Shown here piece after piece: positions 40,290 to 46,460 of a stretch of DNA of 46,460 bases (the first letter of the stretch is position 1; each line of letters begins with the position of its first letter). The notes under the pieces are model-generated. The model was not told where the DNA came from. It searched no databases and saw nothing but the letters and a program-made list of their open reading frames with translations. The DNA lies in assembly GCA_934504345.1 (NCBI GenBank), contig CAKSVR010000013.1, positions 1 to 46,460 on the forward strand. Direction: 5' to 3'. The position numbers and the translations under genes were made by a program. The DNA is from an uncultured Agathobaculum sp. Its GTDB lineage: Bacteria > Bacillota > Clostridia > Oscillospirales > Butyricicoccaceae.

Positions 40290-41537
40290 TTATGCGCCGG
40301 TTTTGTCCAGCGTGCTGACGAATACCGGCGCCGCGTGCAGACCGTCCAGCGTAAACTCGGCGGAAACGCTCTGCTTGCGGATCAGACCGCCGCTGATGCT
40401 CTGCTCCACAGTCACAGGCGTGAGCAGCACGGCTTCATCCAGATCGCCCAGTGCGGTCTGCATCGGCCACAGCATCTCCCGATAGGCTTTGGGCGCAGCC
40501 GCACAGGTGATACTCCAGCTGCCGCCGGTTCCCTTTTTCAGCTCGGATACCCACGCCAGCGGCACATGGCCGTACATCGCGGTCAGACCCTCCTGCTCCA
40601 TCCGGGTGCAGACAGTACCCGTTCCCTTGGTGCCGTTCAGTGTATGATACAGCACGCTGTCCTCCAGCTCGGTTACTGCCAGCATGGACTTATCCTCCAC
40701 GCCGGGCGCAGAAAGCGTGATCTTGCGGTCGGTACGCAGCTTGCCTGCCTCACGGTCGAATACGGTTGTTTCGTTTGTCTGCACCTGCATGACCGTCTTG
40801 TCATCCCGGCTGACCATGACCGGCGACTGATATGCACTGTTCACCGAAAAGTGCAGCAGTGTATCCATGCCTGCCGCAGCGGTGCGGTACGCTTCGTAAT
40901 CCGCAAACAGCTTTTGATACGGTTTGGCTGCCGCAGCATCGATGCTCTGCTCTGCTGTCAGCTTGTCGAGCAGTGTGCCGTCCTCGCCCTTGGGCGAAAC
41001 GGACAGCGCGGTATAGCTGGCCGCCGCGACATCATCGCGCAGGAATGCCGCATGGTAGTCCGTCATTTTAATGACACCGGTATCGTAAATTCCCAGCTCT
41101 TTCGCGGCGGCAACAGCCTCCGCATAGGTGAAATCCGCCGGATCGTCATAGCCGAGCGCACGCAGCAAAAATGCCGCGTACATCTGCGCTGTGCACGCTC
41201 TCTGCGGACTGAACGAGGCCGCGCTCGTGCCGTTTACCAGACTGTTTTCGTACAAATACTGCACATACGGCTTTTGCCAGTCTTTCAGATCGGTAAACGG
41301 CGCGGTATAGGTCAGCTCCTTTGCTTCCGCCTCTTTGCCGAGCAGCCGAACCAGCATGGCCGCCGCTTCGGCGCGGGTCGGCTCACGGTCCAGGTCGTAG
41401 CCCTGTTCTGTGCCCTGAAACAGTCCCATATCGTGCAGCGCATCCGCGCAGTTCGTATAATCAGCCGCAAATGCTGAAGCGGTCAGCATGGCGGCAGCAG
41501 CAGCGCCGACACACGCGGCGCGCATCCATTTTTTCAT
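40290..41537 (-). CDS. SLH-domain surface protein
   Basis: 415 residues: signal peptide (about 1-24, AAAAAMLTASAFA), then SLH-like repeats (about 28-68 and 78-125, DLKDWQKPYVQYLYENSLVNG, and a weaker one to about 185), then a beta-rich C-terminal half (about 205-415) resembling lipoprotein-carrier-like folds but not identified. An anchor to the cell-wall polymer is expected. It is transcribed from its own promoter, divergent from ldh, and is followed 43 bases later by cwlD. Confidence 0.87.
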   Translation of the reverse strand: MKKWMRAACVGAAAAAMLTASAFAADYTNCADALHDMGLFQGTEQGYDLDREPTRAEAAAMLVRLLGKEAEAKELTYTAPFTDLKDWQKPYVQYLYENSLVNGTSAASFSPQRACTAQMYAAFLLRALGYDDPADFTYAEAVAAAKELGIYDTGVIKMTDYHAAFLRDDVAAASYTALSVSPKGEDGTLLDKLTAEQSIDAAAAKPYQKLFADYEAYRTAAAGMDTLLHFSVNSAYQSPVMVSRDDKTVMQVQTNETTVFDREAGKLRTDRKITLSAPGVEDKSMLAVTELEDSVLYHTLNGTKGTGTVCTRMEQEGLTAMYGHVPLAWVSELKKGTGGSWSITCAAAPKAYREMLWPMQTALGDLDEAVLLTPVTVEQSISGGLIRKQSVSAEFTLDGLHAAPVFVSTLDKTGA

Positions 41538-41550
41538 AAGTATGCCTCCT

Positions 41551-41570
41551 CAAAGCAGTTTCCTGCTTTG
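41551..41570 (-). promoter_or_regulatory. Stem-loop just upstream of the SLH gene's ribosome site
   Basis: On the minus strand CAAAGCAG-GAAA-CTGCTTTG, a perfect 8-bp stem closed by a GAAA tetraloop, abutting the GAGGAGG Shine-Dalgarno (41551-41545). It may stabilise the mRNA or modulate initiation. Confidence 0.6.
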
Positions 41571-41590
41571 GACGATAAAATTACAGAATA

Positions 41591-41619
41591 AGTATACCAC
41601 AACGCCGTGTGTTTTCCAA
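41591..41619 (-). promoter_or_regulatory. Promoter of the SLH gene
   Basis: On the minus strand -35 TTGGAA (41619-41614), 17-base spacer, -10 TATACT (41596-41591). A + strand TATAAT for ldh lies at 41632-41637, so the two divergent promoters nearly overlap. Confidence 0.7.
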
Positions 41620-41661
41620 CAGCAAAACGGGTATAATATCCGCGAAAGGAGTGTCCCCTCT

Positions 41662-42606
41662 ATGACGAACATTCAAAAGTGCGGTGTGATCGGCGTGGGC
41701 TTTGTCGGCGCGACCTGCGCGTACACACTGGCGGTTTCCGGGCTGTTTTCCGATCTGGTGCTGGTGGATATGAACCGTGACAAGGCCGTCGGTGAAGCAG
41801 CGGACATCAATCACGGCGTTGCGTTCAGCAAGCCCTGCCGCGTCACTGCCGGAGAATACGCCGATCTTGCCGAGTGCGGGCTCATCATCATTGCGGCGGG
41901 TGCAAACCAGAAGCCCGGCGAGAGCCGCCTCGAGCTGCTCGGCCGCAACAAAGGCATTCTGTCCTCTATCATCGCGCAGATCACGGCGGTGAACACCGAG
42001 GCCATCCTGCTGGTGGTGTCCAACCCGGTCGATGTGCTGACCTGCCTCGCGCAGCAGCTCAGCGGGTTCCCAGCCGGCCGGGTGCTCGGTTCGGGTACCG
42101 TGCTGGATACTGCGCGGCTCAAGTACCTGCTCGGACAGCGGCTCGGCGTGGACAGCCGCAACGTGCACGCCTTTATCATTGGTGAGCACGGCGACAGCGA
42201 GCTGGCGGTCTGGTCGAGTGCGAACATCTCCGGCGCAGATCTCGACGACTACTGCCGCCTTGCCGGTATCACCGACCCGTCCGGCGAGCTTTCCCGCATC
42301 TACGAGCACGTTCGCGATGCCGCCTACGAAATCATCGCCAGCAAGGGCGCGACGTACTACGGCATCGGCATGGCGGTACGCCGCATCGCGGAAGCCATCG
42401 TCCGCAACGAGCATTCCGTGCTGCCTGTCACCTCGATGATACACGGCCACTACGGTGTGAACGGTATCTGCCTCGGCGTACCCACCATTGTGGGCCGAAA
42501 CGGCGCGGAGGCTGTGCTGGATATTCCGCTCTCCGAACAGGAGCTGACACAATTGCAGCGTTCCGCCGAAAAAATGCGCGAAATGATCGACAGACTGGAC
42601 AGATAA
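41662..42606 (+). CDS. ldh: L-lactate dehydrogenase
   Basis: Reduces pyruvate to L-lactate with NADH, a fermentation end step. 314 residues from the ATG at 41662 (AAAGGAG upstream). The Rossmann motif is GVIGVGFVGATCAY with Asp36 as NAD acceptor (VLVDMNRDK). ANQKPGESRL carries Gln83, which marks lactate rather than malate specificity; catalytic His176 is in GEHGDSE. Stands alone between divergent SLH and convergent thi operons; its terminator is the left repeat of element B. Confidence 0.95.
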   Translation: MTNIQKCGVIGVGFVGATCAYTLAVSGLFSDLVLVDMNRDKAVGEAADINHGVAFSKPCRVTAGEYADLAECGLIIIAAGANQKPGESRLELLGRNKGILSSIIAQITAVNTEAILLVVSNPVDVLTCLAQQLSGFPAGRVLGSGTVLDTARLKYLLGQRLGVDSRNVHAFIIGEHGDSELAVWSSANISGADLDDYCRLAGITDPSGELSRIYEHVRDAAYEIIASKGATYYGIGMAVRRIAEAIVRNEHSVLPVTSMIHGHYGVNGICLGVPTIVGRNGAEAVLDIPLSEQELTQLQRSAEKMREMIDRLDR

Positions 42607-42609
42607 CGC

Positions 42610-42640
42610 AAAAGGGACAGAGCCGAAGCTCTGTCCCTTT
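42610..42640. terminator. Terminator hairpin, left copy, flanking element B
   Basis: AAAAGGGACAGAGC-CGAA-GCTCTGTCCCTTT after the ldh stop; identical over 31 bases to 42898-42928. Stem of 13-14 pairs. Confidence 0.9.
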
Positions 42641-42897
42641 CAGTTTTTCAAAAAAGTCGGTATTGAACCAATTTTTCCATATCGCACGGCAGCGCGCGTT
42701 AAATAGAATTTGCCGTGCAAATTCATAAAAAGGCAGGGCGTGTACCGCGCAGCGCGGACAAGAATCCGCGCAAGGATAGCGCTGCCTTTTTATACCCTGA
42801 GAGGGAGAAAGTTTCTATACAGGAACTTTCGGACGACTTTGGAACGGCCCACGGTCCGTTCCTGCTTGTCGGCGAAACCGTGGTTTCGCGACAGCCT
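42641..42897 (-). mobile_element. Element B: multi-hairpin insertion flanked by duplicated terminator
   Basis: 257 bp between ldh (+) and the thiY-like gene (-), bracketed by a 31-bp exact direct repeat of the local terminator. Read on the minus strand it follows element A hairpin by hairpin: GCGAAACC/GGTTTCGC, GGAACGG/CCGTTCC, AAAGTT/AACTTT, core (42725-42793), GAATTTGC/GCAAATTC, CGCGCG/CGTGCG and GGTTCAATACC. Nearly all differences in the first 100 bases are transitions. The flanking terminator sequence differs from that at element A, so the repeat is host target, not part of the element. Confidence 0.75.
42725..42793. repeat. Variable core hairpin of element B
   Basis: ATAAAAAGGCAG pairs perfectly with CTGCCTTTTTAT (12 bp) around a GC-rich centre that folds further. 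Relative to element A, the stem bases are replaced on both sides, so pairing is kept. Confidence 0.75.
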
Positions 42898-42929
42898 AAA
42901 AGGGACAGAGCCGAAGCTCTGTCCCTTTT
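42898..42929. terminator. Terminator hairpin, right copy, flanking element B
   Basis: Second copy of the 31-base hairpin, with T-run TTTT to 42929, 24 bases from the thiY-like stop; terminates the thi operon on the minus strand. Confidence 0.9.
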
Positions 42930-42953
42930 ACCGATATACATTGCGGTAATATC

Positions 42954-43982
42954 TTAGTAAGCGATCGTTGCCATTACGTCAGAAACGTCCGGCTTCTCAG
43001 CGATCAGGCCCTGATCGTACATCCAGTCGATGTTCTCCTGCCAGCACTCCTCGGTCTGCGAAAGGAACTTTGCATCTGCGGTTTCCATGAGCGGCAGCAG
43101 CGTTTCACAGGACTTCTTCTCAACATCCGGGTCGAGTGCGAAGTTTGCCTCGTCCTGATTGTCGAGCAGTACCTGAAGCACCTCATCGGTGTTGTTCTTG
43201 AAGTCCTCAAAGCCCTTGCTGCACGCGGTCAGGAAGCCAGCCAGTACGTCCGGCTCGTTCTCGATCATCTTGTCGCTCGCAAGGAAGATGCCCTCGTAAT
43301 ACTGCGGCACGCCGAAGTCGTCCGGGAAGAAGTAGTTGACCTCAAAGCCCTCCTTCTCCATCTGCGGAACCTCGTGATTGACCAGACAGCCAATGGTTGC
43401 ATCCACATTGCCGGTGGTCATCGAGCTCATCAGATCAAAGCCGACATCGACCATGTTAACGCTGTCCGGGTCTGCGCCGTTGGACTGCATGATGCTGTGC
43501 ACCAGCGCCTCGGACAGCTCGGTGCCTGCATAGCCGACCGTCTTGCCTTCGAGGTCCTTCGGCGTGGTGATGTTCTTGTCCTTGAGCGACAGGATGATGT
43601 TCAGCGGGCCCTGAACGACCGCGCCGATAGACTTGATCGGCACATCCTGCTCGGCACGGGCCCGAATGACATCCTGCTGATAATACAGACCGATGTCAGC
43701 CTTGCCGGCGGCTACCATGCTCATCGCATCGTTGACGCCTGCGGGCGGCTGAATATCAACCTCGAGGCCCTGTTCAGCAAAATAGCCCTCTTTCTGCGCC
43801 TGATATAAGAACGCATGGAGCGCGTTCGGATACCAGTCGAGCACAACGGTCAGGTGGCGCAGATTGTCGCCGCTGCCGCCATCGCCGTTTGCTGCCGCAT
43901 CAGTGTTTGCAGCGCCCTGTGCGCCGCAGCCGGTGAGCAGCATGGTGCCTGCTGCCAAAAGTGCAAGAATACGCTTTTTCAT
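42954..43982 (-). CDS. thiY: ThiY-like substrate-binding lipoprotein (pyrimidine precursor)
   Basis: Extracellular binding protein of an ABC importer. 342 residues from the ATG at 43982 (AAGGAG upstream; a 25-codon upstream extension is rejected because the signal peptide starts here). Lipobox LLTGC, Cys19. The NMT1/THI5-type domain opens with VVLDWYPNALHAFLYQAQKEGYF, the hallmark of ThiY proteins that bind formylaminopyrimidine. The context (tenA, thiX, thiZ) supports thiamine-precursor uptake rather than taurine or nitrate. Confidence 0.88.
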   Translation of the reverse strand: MKKRILALLAAGTMLLTGCGAQGAANTDAAANGDGGSGDNLRHLTVVLDWYPNALHAFLYQAQKEGYFAEQGLEVDIQPPAGVNDAMSMVAAGKADIGLYYQQDVIRARAEQDVPIKSIGAVVQGPLNIILSLKDKNITTPKDLEGKTVGYAGTELSEALVHSIMQSNGADPDSVNMVDVGFDLMSSMTTGNVDATIGCLVNHEVPQMEKEGFEVNYFFPDDFGVPQYYEGIFLASDKMIENEPDVLAGFLTACSKGFEDFKNNTDEVLQVLLDNQDEANFALDPDVEKKSCETLLPLMETADAKFLSQTEECWQENIDWMYDQGLIAEKPDVSDVMATIAY

Positions 43983-44057
43983 ATTTAATTTTCTCCTTGT
44001 TAGATCAAAAATTTCGTTTTTTATCAGGAATAGACTATTCCCCGTTATCATTTTCAA

Positions 44058-44807
44058 TTACAGGCTGCTGCGCCATGTAATAATTTTCTTTTCCAGCCAG
44101 CTGACGATGCCGACGGCGATCATCGCCACAACACTCAGCAGCACAATAGGCGCGAACACGCCTGCGCCATCGAGCTGGGTCATCATGCGGCGGCTGAAAT
44201 AGCCAAGACCTGCCTGCGCGCCCAGCCACTCACCGATGGCCGCGCCGATGATCGACATCGGTATCGCCATTTTGAGCGCCGAGAAAAAGTACGGCAGCGC
44301 CGCCGGGATCTTCAGCTTGAGGAAAATCTCCTTTTTGCCTGCGCCGAACGTTTTCAGCATATCGATCATATCGGTCTTGGCCGAGCGGAAGCCGTCAAAC
44401 ACGGTCATCGCGATCGGGAAAAACGTGATGAGCACGGTGACGAGCACCTTGCTCCAGATCGTATAGCCGAACCACAGCACGAACAGCGGCGCGAGTGCCG
44501 TCGTCGGAATAGTCTGTGAAGCAACGATGAGCGGATACAGCATTTTCTCTGCCGACGGGCTGGCATCCATCACGATGGCGAGCAGCAGACCGAGCGCAAT
44601 CGAAATAGCAAGACCGACACCCGTACACAGCATGGTCGCGGGCAGGTGCGCGGTGAACAGCGGCTTCCGCAGCTCCCACAGGCGCACGAGCACCTGTGTC
44701 GGTGACGGCAGGATGTAAGCTGCATTCATGCCCATCGCAATACACTGCCAGACGATGAGCAGCACGAACATAAAGATCAGTGCGGGCAGATTTGCGTTCT
44801 TTTTCAT
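44058..44807 (-). CDS. thiX: ThiX-like ABC permease
   Basis: 249 residues with about six membrane helices, from the ATG at 44807, which overlaps the ThiZ stop by 4 bases and has AGAGGTG upstream. The EAA-loop (FGAGKKEIFLKLKIPAALPYFFSALK) contacts the ATPase. Family: SsuC/TauC-type permeases, here assigned to thiamine-pyrimidine uptake from its neighbours. Confidence 0.88.
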   Translation of the reverse strand: MKKNANLPALIFMFVLLIVWQCIAMGMNAAYILPSPTQVLVRLWELRKPLFTAHLPATMLCTGVGLAISIALGLLLAIVMDASPSAEKMLYPLIVASQTIPTTALAPLFVLWFGYTIWSKVLVTVLITFFPIAMTVFDGFRSAKTDMIDMLKTFGAGKKEIFLKLKIPAALPYFFSALKMAIPMSIIGAAIGEWLGAQAGLGYFSRRMMTQLDGAGVFAPIVLLSVVAMIAVGIVSWLEKKIITWRSSL

Positions 44808-45559
44808 GCCTGCACCTCTTTTCTCAGTAGCGAAATGAGGGTTTCGCGCAGTTCGAGCATCTTCGGGTCGGTCAGACACGCGCGGGTGCGCGGATACGGC
44901 GCGGGCACTTCGAACGAGTGCAGCTTTTTAATCGGCGTATCCTCCACGACCAGCACGCGGCCGGAGAGGAAGATGGCCTCCTCCACATCGTGCGTGATGA
45001 ACAGAACGGTCTTGCTGTCCCGCTCCCACTGGTCGAGCAGCCACTCCTGCATGGTGATGCGCGTCAGAAAGTCAAGCGCCGAGAAAGGTTCATCGAGCAG
45101 CAGCAGCTCCGATCCGGTCAACAGTGTTCGCGCGAACGCCGCACGCTGGCGCATACCGCCGGAAAGCTCCTCCGGGCGTTTGTCGCCCCAGCCGGACAGG
45201 CCAACATGCTCGAGCGTTTCCGCCGCACGCCTGTCCATCTCCGCGCGGGAAATGCCGCCGCGGATCTCCATCGGCAGGCACAGATTTTCGTTCACCGTGC
45301 GCCATGGGAACAGCAGATCACGCTGCGGCATATAGCCGCAGTAGCCGCGCCGTCCGTCAATGCTCTTGCCGTCTACCAGAATCTCGCCGCTCTTGCGCGG
45401 CAGGAGCTGGTTTGTCAGACGAAAGATCGTCGATTTGCCGCAGCCGGACGGGCCGATGACCGACACGAACTCGCCTTTCTGAATGTGAAAGGAAAGGCCG
45501 TCAATGATGTTGAAGTCTTCCACATCATACTGAAAGACAACGTTTTGAAACTCCAGCAT
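44804..45559 (-). CDS. thiZ: ThiZ-like ABC ATP-binding protein
   Basis: 251-residue ATPase of the same importer. Walker A GPSGCGKST, signature LSGGMRQRAAFARTL, Walker B LLLDEPFSALD, switch His in LFITHDVEEA. Similar in type to SsuB/TauB. Starts 3 bases after the tenA stop; coupled by overlap to thiX. Confidence 0.9.
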   Translation of the reverse strand: MLEFQNVVFQYDVEDFNIIDGLSFHIQKGEFVSVIGPSGCGKSTIFRLTNQLLPRKSGEILVDGKSIDGRRGYCGYMPQRDLLFPWRTVNENLCLPMEIRGGISRAEMDRRAAETLEHVGLSGWGDKRPEELSGGMRQRAAFARTLLTGSELLLLDEPFSALDFLTRITMQEWLLDQWERDSKTVLFITHDVEEAIFLSGRVLVVEDTPIKKLHSFEVPAPYPRTRACLTDPKMLELRETLISLLRKEVQA

Positions 45560-45562
45560 GAC

Positions 45563-46231
45563 TCACATTGCCTCGTTCCATGCCATGTCCCAGAACATTC
45601 CCTCATAGCGCGAGCACGCCACGAAAATGTCAGTCAGGCGCTGGAGCTGCTGCTCGGTATAGCCCTCGGAGAGGCGCTCCATGTAAGAAACCAGCTTGCG
45701 GTTTTCCTCTGCGTAGCTTTCGGATGCGTAGCCTTGCACCCACTCGCCGTAGAACTCGTGTCCCTCGGCGTTCGGATAGTTTGCAACGATCCACTTTGCG
45801 ATGTACTCATAGCTGAGCGCGCACGAGAGCACCGCCGCCATGATCTCCGCCGAGCCTTCCTCGGCTGCAACGGCACGCATATACGAGGTGTACGATTCGT
45901 TGTTCAGCGACGGCTTGACACGCTCAGCCTCCGCCTCCGTGATGCCGAGGCGGGTCATGTAGCCGCGATGAATGTTCATCTCACCGCCGAGGATGTTCGC
46001 CACCGAGGTCGCGAACACGCGCATGATCTCGGGATCGCGGGACTTGACAACACCCTGTGCGAATACTTTCGCGTAATCGAACAGGTAAACATAGTCCTGC
46101 AAAAGATAAAAACGAAATTTTTGAATGTCGAGGCTGCCGTCGGCAATACCGCGTACAAATGGGTGCTTCAAATAGCTCTCCCAGATGTCACGGGTCGCAT
46201 CGAGCAGTCTTTCGGTTGTTTTGTTGTTCAA
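45563..46231 (-). CDS. tenA: Aminopyrimidine aminohydrolase (TenA)
   Basis: Hydrolyses aminomethylpyrimidine, from degraded thiamine, to HMP for reuse. 222 residues from a TTG at 46231, with GGGGG 7 bases upstream and no nearby ATG in frame. The catalytic Cys137 (SCALSYEYI), Asp46 (LQDYVYL) and Glu210 (RYEGMFWDMAW) match the TenA_C active site. It is in operon with the importer and a thiM-like gene: import, deamination and thiazole salvage together. Confidence 0.94.
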   Translation of the reverse strand: MNNKTTERLLDATRDIWESYLKHPFVRGIADGSLDIQKFRFYLLQDYVYLFDYAKVFAQGVVKSRDPEIMRVFATSVANILGGEMNIHRGYMTRLGITEAEAERVKPSLNNESYTSYMRAVAAEEGSAEIMAAVLSCALSYEYIAKWIVANYPNAEGHEFYGEWVQGYASESYAEENRKLVSYMERLSEGYTEQQLQRLTDIFVACSRYEGMFWDMAWNEAM

Positions 46232-46310
46232 GGTGGTACCCCCAATGAAATAAATGTTGATAGTGTCCTAAGACTGACGGCAAAATTCTGCCGACAGCAC
46301 TTTTCTCTGC

Positions 46311-46460
46311 TTACAGCATTTGCAGGCAGAGCTTGGATGTCAGCTCGTCCGCATCCAGCAGACTTACCGCATCGATCAGGCGTGTACGAAAGGAAGCGGT
46401 GCCCTCCATCTCTTTACGCACACGCGCCTCGGCTGTTTCTCCGCAATGCTTCATCACCTC
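46311..46460 (-). CDS. thiM: Hydroxyethylthiazole kinase, C-terminal end (partial)
   Basis: The window ends inside this gene. The minus strand is open from 46460 to TAA at 46311-46313 (49 residues). The tail, HCGETAEARVRKEMEG then TASFRTRLIDAVSLLD, resembles the ThiM ending with G-x-x-S-F-[RQ]-x-x-L-[IL]-D-A. ThiM phosphorylates the thiazole moiety of thiamine, which suits the operon. With only the tail visible, the call is provisional. Confidence 0.6.
   Translation of the reverse strand, partial: EVMKHCGETAEARVRKEMEGTASFRTRLIDAVSLLDADELTSKLCLQML

Noticed and set aside
46232..46310. TPP riboswitch before tenA
   Set aside because: The 79-base gap contains only a weak hairpin and lies inside the operon; a TPP switch, if any, would lie upstream of thiM outside the window.
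1..46460. CRISPR arrays, tRNA or rRNA genes
   Set aside because: No regularly spaced repeats and no cloverleaf or rRNA-like sequence noticed; the T-arm-like GGTTCAATACC in the elements lacks the rest of a tRNA.

Overview
The window looks like chromosomal DNA of an anaerobic, spore-forming member of the Clostridia. The evidence is spore genes (spoVM, a sipL-like gene, spoIVA, cwlD), oxygen-sensitive radical enzymes (NrdD/NrdG, HydE/HydG/HydF), S-layer-homology proteins, and Gram-positive ribosome binding sites and extended -10 promoters. The fairly high GC of most of the window, together with the gene content, suggests an Oscillospirales/Butyricicoccus-type lineage; that placement is inference. 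I see no phage module, plasmid functions, CRISPR array, tRNA or rRNA.

Layout. 1-5354 (+): the 3' end of divIVA, ileS, lspA, an RluD-type pseudouridine synthase and a HAD phosphatase. 5354-5760 is an AT-rich island with a broken gene start, a perfect 16-bp hairpin and a small Cys-rich protein gene (-). 5845-7304 (-): pdxS-pdxT. 7465-13895 (-): a MacA/MacB-like export operon (adaptor, ATPase, permease) ending in an S-layer-homology protein, preceded by a small P-loop protein. 14592-17940: a spore-coat-basement cluster with sipL-spoIVA (-) behind a sigma-E-like promoter, and divergently a 48-residue membrane peptide and a 26-codon spoVM (+). 17999-21151 (-): nrdD-nrdG-dut. 21577-25621 (+): a hydrogenase-maturation operon (TM1266-type regulator, hydE, hydG, hydF) behind a leader with a terminator-like hairpin. 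25667-26716 (-): a Xer-type recombinase. 26841-28540 (+): macro-domain protein, WYL regulator and a 39-residue protein. 28592-32470 (-): metF, a stand-alone MetH activation domain, and a short MetH. 32616-34555 (+): PflX-like radical SAM protein, thiD, Cdd1-like protein. 34845-35909 (-): pyrB with a PyrI-like zinc tail. 36000-41537 (-): S-layer-homology protein, cwlD, radA, and a second adaptor/permease pair without an ATPase. 41662-42606 (+): ldh. 42954-46460 (-): thiamine-precursor salvage (thiM 3' end, tenA, thiZ, thiX, thiY).

The most unusual feature is a pair of related non-coding elements, 222 bp (34585-34806, + orientation) and 257 bp (42641-42897, opposite orientation), about 90% alike in their arms. 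Each lies between convergent genes and is flanked by an exact 27- or 31-bp direct repeat. That repeat is the local bidirectional terminator hairpin, with a different sequence at each locus. The elements therefore appear to have inserted at terminators and duplicated the whole hairpin, leaving each convergent gene with its own terminator. Each also carries a variable terminator-like hairpin in its core. I do not recognise this family.

Functional links: NrdD, NrdG, HydE, HydG and PflX are all anaerobic radical enzymes or their activases. MetF, the activation domain and MetH form a complete methyl-transfer module. SpoVM, SpoIVA and the SipL-like protein are the three known parts of the coat attachment platform. 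ThiD and the thiM/tenA/thiXYZ cluster all serve thiamine pyrimidine and thiazole salvage.
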